From positions 1 to 64,000 of the IMG/VR virus record IMGVR_UViG_3300021407_000012: 64,000 bases of DNA; one strand, given 5' to 3'. Positions 14,217 to 20,689 of the stretch are shown piece by piece (positions within the stretch are counted from its first letter, which is position 1; each line of letters starts with the position of its first letter). The notes under the pieces were generated by a model. The model was not told the origin of the DNA. It ran no database searches and worked only from the letters and a program-made list of their open reading frames with translations. Both the position numbers and the translations under genes were made by a program. This DNA comes from a virus.

Positions 14217-14282
14217 AATCCTAGAGTAAGTCCCCTTTGTTTTTCGACAAGGTGAGATATAACCATTGTAGCATCTAGGATT
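14217..14282 (+). ncRNA. 66-nt RNA element with a 9-bp terminal stem
   Basis: AATCCTAGA pairs perfectly with TCTAGGATT; an inner hairpin forms around CCTTTGT...ACAAGG. It sits between two non-canonical tRNAs and is tRNA-sized, but shows no T loop or CCA. Identity unknown. Confidence 0.4.
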
Positions 14283-14287
14283 ATTAT

Positions 14288-14386
14288 GCCTCGGTAGCTT
14301 AGAAAATAGAGCGCATCCCGTTTAATATTCATATGGTGGATATTGGGAGGGGTGAGACGTAGGTGAAATACCTACCAGAGGCACCA
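14288..14386 (+). tRNA. Non-canonical tRNA with extended anticodon arm (99 nt)
   Basis: Acceptor GCCTCGG/CAGAGGC, D stem GCTT/GAGC, T arm GTAGG-TGAAATA-CCTAC (same odd T loop as the RNA at 14134), CCA encoded. Between D and T arms CATCCC/GGGAGG is extended by AATATTC/GGATATT around a 7-base loop ATATGGT, with GTTT unpaired. This is either an enlarged anticodon arm or an insertion; the anticodon is uncertain. Confidence 0.5.
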
Positions 14387-14401
14387 ACGATAGAGGATAT
14401 T

Positions 14402-14587
14402 ATGGCACGCAAATCTTTTTTGGATTGTAAACATGAGAATGTTCAAGAGTTTACGGAATGTTGTCTTGATTGTGGATATAATATTTGGACAACAAAAAAA
14501 GAATATCTGAAAGACCTTCAGCGACAAGCTGGTGGGAAAAACGTTGAAGAAATTCGAAAGCTTGAAAAACAGCTTGGAATAGGTTAA
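14402..14587 (+). CDS. Cys-rich small protein, 61 aa
   Basis: AGAGGA precedes the ATG. A CKH...CCLDCG arrangement in the first 30 residues suggests a zinc knuckle, followed by a charged helix to the end. It stops one base before tRNA-Ile. Unknown function. Confidence 0.6.
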   Translation: MARKSFLDCKHENVQEFTECCLDCGYNIWTTKKEYLKDLQRQAGGKNVEEIRKLEKQLGIG

Positions 14588-14588
14588 T

Positions 14589-14661
14589 GCGAGGTTAGTT
14601 TAGTGGCAGAATAGGCGCTTGATAGGCGTTTGGCTCGGGTTCGATTCCCGTACTCGCACCA
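14589..14661 (+). tRNA. tRNA-Ile(GAT)
   Basis: Acceptor GCGAG/CTCGC plus weak inner pairs, anticodon arm GGCGC-TTGATAG-GCGTT, T loop TTCGATT, CCA encoded. Confidence 0.85.
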
Positions 14662-14667
14662 TTTCAT

Positions 14668-14742
14668 GGACCAGTGGCTTGACGGGGAAGCAGTAGACTT
14701 TTAATCTTCGATATAGGGGTTCGAATCCCCTCTGGTCTTCCA
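14668..14742 (+). tRNA. tRNA-Lys(TTT)
   Basis: Acceptor GGACCAG/CTGGTCT, anticodon loop CTTTTAA, T arm AGGGG-TTCGAAT-CCCCT, CCA encoded. Confidence 0.9.
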
Positions 14743-14872
14743 ATAGAATGCATTAGTATATTCTACAGATATTAATGTGAAAAGTATACGGTTCCGGTTG
14801 CATGTTTTGTAGAGAGTATATTGTAAACGTAAAGGGGGACAGTCTTCAAAACGGGAACCCAATAAATATCGA
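14743..14872 (+). other. Non-coding leader with a GGTTCC/GGGAACC stem
   Basis: GGTTCC near 14792 pairs with GGAACC near 14859 around about 60 bases; no tRNA or ORF fits. Probably the 5' leader of the usg-like gene or an unknown small RNA. Confidence 0.35.
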
Positions 14873-15112
14873 ATGCTAAGCGGATATGGGTTGACAACGG
14901 CTCACATTTTGTATAGAATACCGGACTACCAGAACATCCTTCAAACGTTTGTCTGGCAAGAATTTGACTTTCATCCTGAGTATCCTCATTTGAGGAAGTT
15001 TCTTGTCTTCTGGCATAAGAAGATTGAAGGACCGATCTTTAAGGTCGAAGTTGCTCATGCTGGTTATGAAAACAAGATTGAACTTGCAAAGGATATCTGG
15101 AAATTACAATGA
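14873..15112 (+). CDS. usg: Usg-family protein
   Basis: 79 residues. LSGYGLTTAHILYRIPDY, LQTFVWQEFDFHPEYP and LRKFLVFWHKKIEGP match, from memory, the Usg family of alphaproteobacteria (often near tryptophan genes), whose biochemical role is not known to me. The match covers nearly the whole protein, so the start at 14873 is likely right despite a weak binding site. It points to an alphaproteobacterial host as source. Confidence 0.85.
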   Translation: MLSGYGLTTAHILYRIPDYQNILQTFVWQEFDFHPEYPHLRKFLVFWHKKIEGPIFKVEVAHAGYENKIELAKDIWKLQ

Positions 15113-15327
15113 ATATGATTAAAGATATAATTGAAGAGTTGTATGGAAATATGTTCGATGCAACTAATACATCAACAATTTATGATTGGCGTAGTGCTTT
15201 TGAATATTATAAAGTAATAGGATATGATGAAATGAGATATCTGGATATACGACGATCAGAATTTTCCCAGATGCCCTTAGGGTATATGTGGAATAATCAC
15301 GATAAGATTTTTAGATCAGTGGAATAA
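15109..15327 (+). CDS. Aromatic-rich small protein, 72 aa
   Basis: ATGA overlap with usg. Residues include IYDWRSAFEYYKVIGYDEMRYLD and a C-terminal HDKIFRS helix. It ends one base before tRNA-Lys(CTT). Function unknown. Confidence 0.6.
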   Translation: MNMIKDIIEELYGNMFDATNTSTIYDWRSAFEYYKVIGYDEMRYLDIRRSEFSQMPLGYMWNNHDKIFRSVE

Positions 15328-15328
15328 T

Positions 15329-15405
15329 GGACCAATGGCTCGATTGGAATGGCACGCCGCTCTTAACGGTTGTTTATAAGGGTTCGATTCCCTTTTGGTC
15401 CTCCA
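15329..15405 (+). tRNA. tRNA-Lys(CTT)
   Basis: Acceptor GGACCAA/TTGGTCC, anticodon loop CTCTTAA, T arm AAGGG-TTCGATT-CCCTT, CCA encoded. Confidence 0.9.
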
Positions 15406-15412
15406 TTTTAAT

Positions 15413-15487
15413 GCGTCTGGACGCTGCTAGTGTGGCGACTCCCCTGTCACGGGAGCGAGCGGGGAGCGTAACCCCGTAGACGCGCCA
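15413..15487 (+). tRNA. tRNA-Asp(GTC), atypical T loop
   Basis: Acceptor GCGTCTG/TAGACGC, anticodon arm CTCCC-CTGTCAC-GGGAG, discriminator G, CCA encoded. The T arm CGGGG-AGCGTAA-CCCCG has a non-canonical loop. Confidence 0.85.
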
Positions 15488-15488
15488 A

Positions 15489-15640
15489 TTCCCCGTATCT
15501 CGCTAGTAGGTACAGCATTATATTGATTAGCTGGTACGTGGGATAAAACAGGTCACAAAGAGAGTTGAGAGCCTTTACATGTGACCCGTTGGATAAAAAT
15601 GCTGATAGTTTATCGCAATGAATTGTGGCTCATGGTTTTA
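15489..15640 (+). ncRNA. Candidate structured RNA
   Basis: TCCCCGTA near 15490 pairs with TACGTGGGA near 15534, CAGC/GCTG forms inside, and GGTCACA (15551-15557) pairs with TGTGACC (15580-15586). GGATAAAA occurs twice (about 15541 and 15591). No ORF. Unknown function. Confidence 0.35.
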
Positions 15641-15650
15641 TAGGTGATCA

Positions 15651-15836
15651 ATGATCCGTGATACGGAAGCTAGAGAAATTGAAAGATTGTATGCTGTCTA
15701 TGCAAAGACTGTAGGGTATTTTGGAGAAGCTTTGAAGACTATACCTGATCATCCTTTGACTTTTTTTCCTATTAAACCGTATCAACGTAGTATTAGAAGA
15801 TACATACAAGAGACAATAAGTTATTTTTTTAGTTAA
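15651..15836 (+). CDS. Aromatic-rich small protein, 61 aa
   Basis: AGGTGA precedes the ATG. It has a charged N-terminal helix, TFFPIKPYQ in the middle and a C-terminal helix YIQETISYFF, fitting the dispersed family. It ends just before tRNA-Pro. Confidence 0.6.
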   Translation: MIRDTEAREIERLYAVYAKTVGYFGEALKTIPDHPLTFFPIKPYQRSIRRYIQETISYFFS

Positions 15837-15837
15837 A

Positions 15838-15914
15838 CAGGGCGTAGCTCAGTCTGGTAGAGTTCTCGTTTTGGAAACGAGCGGTCGCACGTTCGAGTCG
15901 TGCCGTCCTGACCA
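15838..15914 (+). tRNA. tRNA-Pro(TGG)
   Basis: Acceptor CAGGGCG/CGTCCTG with the C1-G72 pair typical of bacterial Pro tRNA, anticodon arm CTCGT-TTTGGAA-ACGAG, CCA encoded. Confidence 0.93.
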
Positions 15915-15934
15915 ATTATTCACCATAAAAATCT

Positions 15935-16008
15935 CAGGGAGTAGCTTAGTGGTAAAGTTCTCGCTTCGGAAGCGAGCGACAAAGGTTCGATTCCTTTTTC
16001 CCTGACCA
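15935..16008 (+). tRNA. tRNA-Pro(CGG)
   Basis: Acceptor CAGGGAG/TTCCCTG, anticodon arm CTCGC-TTCGGAA-GCGAG, T loop TTCGATT, CCA encoded. Confidence 0.93.
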
Positions 16009-16079
16009 TTTCATAAAAAGTTCCTCTAAATAAAAATCTTTTTTACTCGATTATTGCGATTGCTAAGAGTTTTCTCCCC

Positions 16080-16085
16080 TAAATA
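16080..16085 (+). promoter_or_regulatory. TAAATA late-promoter-like motif
   Basis: CCCCTAAATAC, 31 bases before the ATG at 16116; fits a late structural gene inside the tRNA island. Confidence 0.45.
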
Positions 16086-16115
16086 CTACGTCGAACACAA
16101 AGACGCGGAGGGAAA

Positions 16116-16475
16116 ATGAATTTAGATCAATATCAGCGCCTCTTTGTGATGTTAGAACTAGTCTTACACGAACAAAGGGAGTTAAAGAAGATGGTAGTAG
16201 ATTTTACAGCACTTATAAGCCAAGTTGCTAACACTGTTGGTGCAGAACAGTCAGCAATTGTTGCAATTCAGGGTATCGCAGCAGAAATTCAGGCAGCAGT
16301 AGCTTCCGAAGATTCAGCAGCAGCAACCGAGATTGCATCTCTTGCATCTCAGCTTTCGGCTTCAGCTAATGCTCTAGCAGCAGCAGTTGCAACCACGGTT
16401 CCGGCTAACACTGTAAGTAACACTGTTGTTGCGAACACTGTTCCGGTTACCAATACCGCTCCGGTATCTAACTAA
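16116..16475 (+). CDS. Ala-rich helical protein with Asn/Thr/Val tail
   Basis: 119 residues: a charged N-terminal helix, a long Ala/Ser/Gln-rich helical segment (residues 40-95) that may be a coiled coil, and a C-terminal tail made of ANTV/SNTV-like units. GCGGAGGG lies before the ATG. The late-type motif and terminator suggest a single, well-expressed late gene, perhaps a virion surface or fibre-associated protein. Family unknown. Confidence 0.65.
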   Translation: MNLDQYQRLFVMLELVLHEQRELKKMVVDFTALISQVANTVGAEQSAIVAIQGIAAEIQAAVASEDSAAATEIASLASQLSASANALAAAVATTVPANTVSNTVVANTVPVTNTAPVSN

Positions 16476-16500
16476 TACGCCTTTCCAGGGCGTCGTGTTA

Positions 16501-16529
16501 GGGGGGCAGCAATGTCCCCCTTTCTTTTA
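16501..16529 (+). terminator. Rho-independent terminator
   Basis: G5/C5 stem (GGGGG...CCCCC) with a 10-base loop followed by TTTCTTTT. Confidence 0.82.
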
Positions 16530-16543
16530 TAAGGGAGATCAAG

Positions 16544-16735
16544 ATGCGAGATTTTCGTAGAGGAAGAGAATATGGGCGTGTTGAGATTGTGCAGGTTTCT
16601 GTTGCTAACACAGCCAATACTGCTAATACGACAAGTAACACTAGTACAACCACCAATCCTTTAGCTAACGTTGTAAATCAAGTAGCTAATGTGGGTAGTA
16701 TCTTTTCAAGTTTAGGTAATCTATTCAAACGTTAA
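16544..16735 (+). CDS. Asn/Thr-rich small protein, 63 aa
   Basis: GGGAGA precedes the ATG. An Arg-rich start (MRDFRRGREYGR) is followed by VANTANTANTTSNTS repeats and a hydrophobic C-terminus ending in FKR. It shares the Asn/Thr low-complexity style of the previous gene. Unknown function. Confidence 0.6.
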   Translation: MRDFRRGREYGRVEIVQVSVANTANTANTTSNTSTTTNPLANVVNQVANVGSIFSSLGNLFKR

Positions 16736-16736
16736 T

Positions 16737-16827
16737 GCGCTTCGGTGTTGGACATGAGATGGACTTATAAACCATTTTGCAGCGGACGGCTGTATCTAAC
16801 TAGGTTCGAATCCTAGGAGGCGCACCA
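16737..16827 (+). tRNA. Class II tRNA with anticodon TAT (Ile codon ATA?)
   Basis: Acceptor GCGCTTC/GAGGCGC, anticodon loop CTTATAA on a stem with one A-A mismatch, long variable arm with CAGC/GCTG, T arm CTAGG-TTCGAAT-CCTAG, CCA encoded. A long variable arm is not expected for Ile, so amino-acid identity is doubtful. Confidence 0.7.
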
Positions 16828-16834
16828 TTTTTCC

Positions 16835-16863
16835 TTGACTGGTAGGACTTAATCTGCTAGGAT
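16835..16863 (+). promoter_or_regulatory. sigma70-type promoter, leaderless transcript
   Basis: TTGACT, 17-base spacer, TAGGAT; seven bases later comes the ATG at 16870, so the mRNA probably begins at its start codon. Confidence 0.7.
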
Positions 16864-16869
16864 GGTATC

Positions 16870-17271
16870 ATGAAAGCTATGATGTCAATTGACCAATATG
16901 CTGATCCATTGCCCTTGTTGACAATGTTCGTGCATGGTTGCCCCCACAAGAGGGTTTATCGTCCGTATCTTCAAAGGATGCGAGATGATTTCACACATTC
17001 GGCTCAGAGGCAACTTAAGTTGCCGTTCATCAAGAACGAGTATAATTCAGGTTATATGATTGATTATCCTATCGATATTAACGTGGTCTATACTAATCCC
17101 ATGAGTGAGGATATGGATCACTTGATGGAAGCATTGTATATGATCATGGATGGTCCTTCAGGTTCTTTGAAGGGTCCTTCAGTTCTAAAGGATGATCGAT
17201 TGATCAAAGGTTTTTCTTGTCGGATATATTATCCCGAAGATAAAACCAAACGTGAAACGGAGAGATGGTAA
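16870..17271 (+). CDS. Possible RusA-like Holliday junction resolvase
   Basis: 133 residues. IDINVVYTNPMSEDMDHLMEAL and VLKDDRLIKGFSC resemble the RusA pattern, in which acidic residues in D..N...K.-type and DD-containing segments bind metal to cut four-way junctions. The classic DxDN motif is altered, so the call is tentative. The promoter places transcription start at the ATG and there is no ribosome binding site. Confidence 0.45.
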   Translation: MKAMMSIDQYADPLPLLTMFVHGCPHKRVYRPYLQRMRDDFTHSAQRQLKLPFIKNEYNSGYMIDYPIDINVVYTNPMSEDMDHLMEALYMIMDGPSGSLKGPSVLKDDRLIKGFSCRIYYPEDKTKRETERW

Positions 17272-17441
17272 TGGTAACATATGTTTATATTTTAGTATTC
17301 TGTGTTGCCACCAACTTTGCATCTTGTCAACCGATTAAAGTTTTTGCACATAGTTCGGGTTGTGTTGCAGAGATAAAATCTAATCCTATTTCAAGACACG
17401 GATACTATGATTGTTTTGAATTACAAGTACATGAGGATTAA
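17271..17441 (+). CDS. Small exported Cys-containing protein, 56 aa
   Basis: TAATG overlap with the preceding stop. A hydrophobic N-terminus (VYILVFCVATNFASC) looks like a signal or lipoprotein signal, followed by a short soluble part with two further Cys. Function unknown. Confidence 0.5.
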   Translation: MVTYVYILVFCVATNFASCQPIKVFAHSSGCVAEIKSNPISRHGYYDCFELQVHED

Positions 17442-17443
17442 TT

Positions 17444-17635
17444 ATGGGTTCAACATCAGCAGCAAAAAAGCGTTCCGACGCTTATCAATTTGGAGAACAA
17501 GCACGACATTTTTTCAAGACGTTTAATGGTAACAGGTTAGCCCAAGATGGTAAGCCTGTTCCTCACCCTAATGATCTTGAACAACGTAAACGTTTTCCAG
17601 AACGTAAACCTAAGAAAGCAAAACAGGAAGGTTAA
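17444..17635 (+). CDS. Basic hypothetical protein, 63 aa
   Basis: GAGGA upstream. Hydrophilic, Lys/Arg-rich at the C-terminus (RKRFPERKPKKAKQ). The TAA stop is bases 8-10 of tRNA-Ser(CGA). Possibly nucleic-acid binding. Confidence 0.6.
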   Translation: MGSTSAAKKRSDAYQFGEQARHFFKTFNGNRLAQDGKPVPHPNDLEQRKRFPERKPKKAKQEG

Positions 17636-17712
17636 GTCGCCAGGGAGCGACCACGGCTTCGAACACCGTAGGTACCTAACGGTATAGGATTCGAGTTCCT
17701 CGCCTTCCACCA
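17626..17712 (+). tRNA. tRNA-Ser(CGA)
   Basis: Acceptor GGAAGGT/GCCTTCC, long D stem GTCGC/GCGAC with a 6-base loop, anticodon loop TTCGAAC, class II variable arm TACC/GGTA, T loop TTCGAGT, CCA encoded. Confidence 0.85.
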
Positions 17713-17720
17713 TTTTTTCC

Positions 17721-17749
17721 TTGACAATTCAAGGAAACTCTGATACATT
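17721..17749 (+). promoter_or_regulatory. sigma70-type promoter of tRNA-His
   Basis: TTGACA, 17-base spacer, TACATT. The predicted start coincides with the 5' end of tRNA-His (17757). Confidence 0.75.
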
Positions 17750-17756
17750 CCATTAT

Positions 17757-17831
17757 GCTAGCGACCAAGGATTTGGGACCTCGGCTGTGAACCGGGCGTA
17801 AGTTGTGGCTTGACTCCACCCGCTAGTACCA
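17757..17831 (+). tRNA. tRNA-His(GTG)
   Basis: Acceptor GCTAGCG/CGCTAGT, anticodon arm CTCGG-CTGTGAA-CCGGG, CCA encoded. The base before position 1 is T, which would face A73 where His tRNAs normally have G-1 and C73. T loop CTTGACT. Confidence 0.9.
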
Positions 17832-17858
17832 TTTTTCTCAAACCATGGAGTATATATT

Positions 17859-18116
17859 ATGACTATTACTGTTGCTGATTTGGTTCCGGGAGCGTTTTTG
17901 GTTAACGTCAATAATGATATTTTGGTTATTCTTGGACCGTCATCCAAAAAAGAAAATCATCTGAAGGCTCTTCTTGTTGATAATTTGGGTGTTGAAGTTT
18001 CTCGATTTGAGATTAGTCATCTCGTTGAGGCTCTTAATACGAGTGAGATGCGTTTAGTTGATCTTGAGGAAGGGGAAAACGATATGCAGGAAGTATCAGA
18101 AACGGAAAAGGTTTAA
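17859..18116 (+). CDS. Hypothetical protein, 85 aa
   Basis: Leader TGGAGTATATATT as at 11377. A beta-rich N-terminal half (VADLVPGAFLVNVNNDILVIL) is followed by an acidic C-terminus. Perhaps a small SH3-like barrel; family not recognised. Confidence 0.65.
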   Translation: MTITVADLVPGAFLVNVNNDILVILGPSSKKENHLKALLVDNLGVEVSRFEISHLVEALNTSEMRLVDLEEGENDMQEVSETEKV

Positions 18117-18125
18117 TATAATAAA

Positions 18126-18213
18126 GGAAGGATGTGTGAGTGGTTTAAACAGCTACCCTGGAAAGGTAGTATACCGAGAGGTATCGTCGGTTCGAATCCG
18201 ACTTCTTCCGCCA
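18126..18213 (+). tRNA. tRNA-Ser(GGA)
   Basis: Acceptor GGAAGGA/TTCTTCC, anticodon loop CTGGAAA, class II variable arm TACCGAGAGGTA, T loop TTCGAAT, G CCA end. Confidence 0.93.
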
Positions 18214-18224
18214 TTTAATAGAAT

Positions 18225-18312
18225 GGATAGTTGGCAGAGTGGATGATCGCACTTGTCTTGAAAACAAGCGTACCGAGAGGTACCGTGGGTTCGAATCCTA
18301 CACTATCCGCCA
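18225..18312 (+). tRNA. tRNA-Ser(TGA)
   Basis: Acceptor GGATAGT/ACTATCC, anticodon arm CTTGT-CTTGAAA-ACAAG, class II variable arm GTACCGAGAGGTAC, G CCA end. Confidence 0.94.
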
Positions 18313-18329
18313 TTTAAAAGAGACGTGAG

Positions 18330-18932
18330 ATGTTATTATATCATGGAACAAGTAAGAAATTGGTTGATGATATTTTGAAAGAAGGTTTGAAACCTCGGGG
18401 AGAAGATAAAGGTAACTGGTACGTAAATAACATACCAAGCCATCCCGATTTAATATACCTAACTGATCAGAAATGGCTAACGTATTTTTACGCTCTTAAT
18501 TGTGCGGTTAATACAATGTCAAATGGAGGGTGTCTTCTTACAATTGATACTGAATTTCTTGACGAAGATAAGTTTCGGATTGACGAAAATTACTACACCG
18601 AAATTGAATTGGATCGAACAAATGCTACTAATAAGGCTGTTCCTTTTGAAATACGATATGATCAATTAGATAGAATAGCATCAGATAAACGTTGGAAAGA
18701 ATCGTTATCTGTATGTAATGCTTGTTCTTTTAAAGGGGTCATTCCTCCGACAGCTATTATAAGTACTGATTATGTCGATAATGAATGGAATCCTCTTTTT
18801 AGAAAAGAGTTTGTGGCTTCTTCAGATGTAGAAGCTAATTTAGCAACAATTAAAGTTGTTTTGGACACTACAGGAGTTTTCATAAATACCAACACAGGTG
18901 AATGCTGTTGGGAAGATAGAATTTCAACTTGA
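18330..18932 (+). CDS. Putative ADP-ribosyltransferase-fold protein
   Basis: 200 residues. It begins LLYHGTSKKLVDDILKEGLK, then PDLIYLTD and a helix with YALNCA, the pattern of the ART/PARP-like superfamily (HGT for NAD binding, YLT strand, A..YA helix). Such enzymes modify proteins or RNA with ADP-ribose; T4 uses Alt and Mod this way on the host polymerase. The third catalytic residue is not clear. A Tpt1/KptA-like role is another option. Confidence 0.5.
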   Translation: MLLYHGTSKKLVDDILKEGLKPRGEDKGNWYVNNIPSHPDLIYLTDQKWLTYFYALNCAVNTMSNGGCLLTIDTEFLDEDKFRIDENYYTEIELDRTNATNKAVPFEIRYDQLDRIASDKRWKESLSVCNACSFKGVIPPTAIISTDYVDNEWNPLFRKEFVASSDVEANLATIKVVLDTTGVFINTNTGECCWEDRIST

Positions 18933-18988
18933 CCACGGATGTACTGGCAAGTTAGTTGGGGAGTTGGAAGCCCTTACAAACCGTTTAT

Positions 18989-19065
18989 AGCGCGGACAAG
19001 CTTCGGTAGGCTGGCATGTCTCATAAGCATGTGTAAAGTGGGTTCGACCCCCACCTGCGCAACCA
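18989..19065 (+). tRNA. tRNA-Met(CAT), initiator-like acceptor end
   Basis: AGCGCGG pairs with CTGCGCA except for an A-A mismatch at pair 1-72; unpaired 1-72 is a mark of initiator tRNA. Anticodon arm CATGT-CTCATAA-GCATG lacks the three G-C pairs of standard initiators. D loop TTCGGTAG, T arm GTGGG-TTCGACC-CCCAC, CCA encoded. Confidence 0.85.
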
Positions 19066-19081
19066 AAATAAAGGATATATC

Positions 19082-19312
19082 ATGTATGATGTAGGTTTCA
19101 ATTGGAAATCTGAGTTTAAGAATGAGATGATATATATTCCTCCAAAAATAAAGAGACACATAACAATAAAATATCGATTACCGTTTGAAACAGGTTGTGC
19201 TTCTTGGAGATGGTATCATAAGTTTCTTCATACACACGAAGATAAAATGATATTTCCTGTTATGTGTGATACAAATGAAATCCTTATGGAAAAAGGATTG
19301 GTAATGTGTTAA
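19082..19312 (+). CDS. Hypothetical protein, 76 aa
   Basis: AAGGA precedes the ATG. Basic, aromatic protein (KIKRHITIKYRLPF, SWRWYHKFLHTH) of the small-ORF style. Nine bases before the next gene. Function unknown. Confidence 0.6.
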   Translation: MYDVGFNWKSEFKNEMIYIPPKIKRHITIKYRLPFETGCASWRWYHKFLHTHEDKMIFPVMCDTNEILMEKGLVMC

Positions 19313-19321
19313 AAGGAGAGT

Positions 19322-19579
19322 ATGATGAAGTGGTTTATGCTTGAAGGAAAGTATTGCGTTTTGTTTTATATCATGATGGCAATCTGCTTCCAGATGGGTT
19401 ATTTGTCTGGCATTGGTTTCCTCACAGTTTTATCATCGATCCTTTGGACTGTGGTTATCCTTTTTGGATGTGTATTGTTATCGTCCTATCTTATGGTTTT
19501 AGATTATAAGAAATATCGAGCAGCGCAAATTCTTGCGGCTCAAGAGGAACGGGATTTAAAAGAGCAGGCGGGAGAATAA
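19322..19579 (+). CDS. Two-helix membrane protein, 85 aa
   Basis: AAGGAGAG before ATGATG (either start fits). Hydrophobic helices at about 10-30 and 35-60, then a charged cytoplasmic helix ending in ERDLKEQAGE. Directly precedes the release-factor gene. Function unknown. Confidence 0.65.
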   Translation: MMKWFMLEGKYCVLFYIMMAICFQMGYLSGIGFLTVLSSILWTVVILFGCVLLSSYLMVLDYKKYRAAQILAAQEERDLKEQAGE

Positions 19580-19581
19580 TA

Positions 19582-20238
19582 ATGCGTAAGATTTTGGAGA
19601 TATCGCAGGCAGAGGGCGGGGAAGACTCCCGTTTATTTGCGCACGACCTTTTTAATGCCTATCGTAAGCTATGCGAGCGCATGGGTTGAAGAGGTACCCC
19701 CGTAGGGGAACTTATTTTACAGATTGACAACTGTGATGATCGCATATACAATGAGATCGGTGGTCATCGAATTCAACGTGTCCCCCCGACAGAAAGACGG
19801 GGACGTGTTCATACGTCTACTGTTACAGTGTCGGTGACTGATGAATTGAAAAATGACTTTAAGATCAATGAGAAGGATTTGAAAGTTGACTGGTTTTCGG
19901 GGTCCGGTAAAGGCGGCCAACATCGTAATAAACATCAAAACTCCTGTAGACTTACTCACATACCTACAGGAATTACTCAAAAAGCCGAAGCTAGAGATCG
20001 ACAAACGTCTTATCGCGAAGCATTTCAGGCATTATCTTCACTTCTACAATCTAGCCGGGCGTATCAGGCGACCGTTAGCCAAAGCAACATTCGACGGGAC
20101 CAGATGGGCAGTGGAATGCGCGGTGACAAAAGAAGAACCTATCGCTTCCAAGATAACATTGTAACGGATCATGAATTAGGTACAAAGAGTACTTGTATTG
20201 ATCTAATGAATGGAAAGTTTGAAAAGATATGGTCATAA
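19582..20238 (+). CDS. RF1-type peptide chain release factor homologue with in-frame UGA
   Basis: One frame runs from ATG 19582 (GGAG upstream) to TAA 20238, interrupted only by TGA at 19687-19689. The 35 codons before it (KILEISQAEGGEDSRLFAHD) match the PCRF domain; after it come GGHRIQRVPPTERRGRVHTS with the PxT stop-recognition motif of RF1 (UAA/UAG) and GSGKGGQHRNKHQNS with the catalytic GGQ. UGA sits where related proteins usually have Trp. Readthrough would give 218 residues, shorter than cellular RF1 (no N-terminal domain). A C4/G4 hairpin begins about ten bases after the UGA. Alternatives: pseudogene, or a separate C-terminal product from GTG 19828. Confidence 0.75.
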
Positions 20239-20408
20239 CACATGAATATTATGAGACAGAGAATGTCAAAGAACGTGCACTTGATGTATTATTGAATGTA
20301 TTAGGAGCGAATATCTATAGGTCTATAGGACGTATCTTTCCTATTGTTCCTGACATGTATTCTTATAATCATTATGTTACTATAATAGAAGAAATAATGC
20401 GGGTATAG
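20229..20408 (+). CDS. Small protein of the FP-motif family, 59 aa
   Basis: Overlaps the release-factor stop by 10 bases. Contains LLNVLGANIYRSIGRIFPIVP and a C-terminal YVTIIEEIMRV, closely patterned like the product at 57025. The TAG stop is bases 8-10 of tRNA-Gly(GCC). Confidence 0.6.
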   Translation: MVITHEYYETENVKERALDVLLNVLGANIYRSIGRIFPIVPDMYSYNHYVTIIEEIMRV

Positions 20409-20473
20409 CATAACGGTTTATGTGCCTGATTGCCAATCAAGCGTAGTGGGTCCGACTCCCTCTGCCCGCACCA
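20399..20473 (+). tRNA. tRNA-Gly(GCC)
   Basis: Acceptor GCGGGTA/TGCCCGC, anticodon loop TTGCCAA, T loop TCCGACT, CCA encoded. The 5' ten bases overlap the upstream ORF. Confidence 0.92.
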
Positions 20474-20483
20474 ATTTTACCCC

Positions 20484-20512
20484 TTGACAACATGAAAGTA
20501 ATGAGGTAGATT
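20484..20512 (+). promoter_or_regulatory. sigma70-type promoter, leaderless transcript
   Basis: TTGACA, 17-base spacer, TAGATT, then the ATG at 20519 seven bases on. Confidence 0.72.
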
Positions 20513-20518
20513 GCAAAA

Positions 20519-20689
20519 ATGTCTGAAGAAGCGAGAGATATGAATAACTACAAGCCTTACAGGACGAAGGCTCAGAAAGCTGAAGCCCGTCGTCTAGCCG
20601 TCAAGATTGACGGTCGTTGGGTGTCGTCTGCCCCTGTTTCGCGTCATGCGAGCAAGGAATTAACCATTGATGTACCGGAGGAAAAGTAA
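20519..20689 (+). CDS. Basic hypothetical protein, 56 aa, leaderless
   Basis: The ATG coincides with the predicted transcription start; no ribosome binding site. Product rich in Lys/Arg/Ala (KAQKAEARRLAVKIDGRW). Its stop overlaps the next start as TAATG with GGAGG before it. Function unknown. Confidence 0.6.
   Translation: MSEEARDMNNYKPYRTKAQKAEARRLAVKIDGRWVSSAPVSRHASKELTIDVPEEK

Noticed and set aside
14891-14919. TTGACA-N17-TAGAAT promoter-like string
   Set aside because: It lies inside codons of the Usg-like gene whose protein matches the family across this region.
19687-19689. Genome-wide UGA-to-Trp reassignment as explanation for the release-factor stop
   Set aside because: Many clear genes here (for example thyX, gmhB, gp4-cluster neighbours) end in TGA, so the code is standard.
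19724-19752. TTGACA-N17-TACAAT promoter-like string
   Set aside because: It lies inside the release-factor reading frame; kept out because the frame is continuous on both sides. It would matter only if the C-terminal part is expressed alone.
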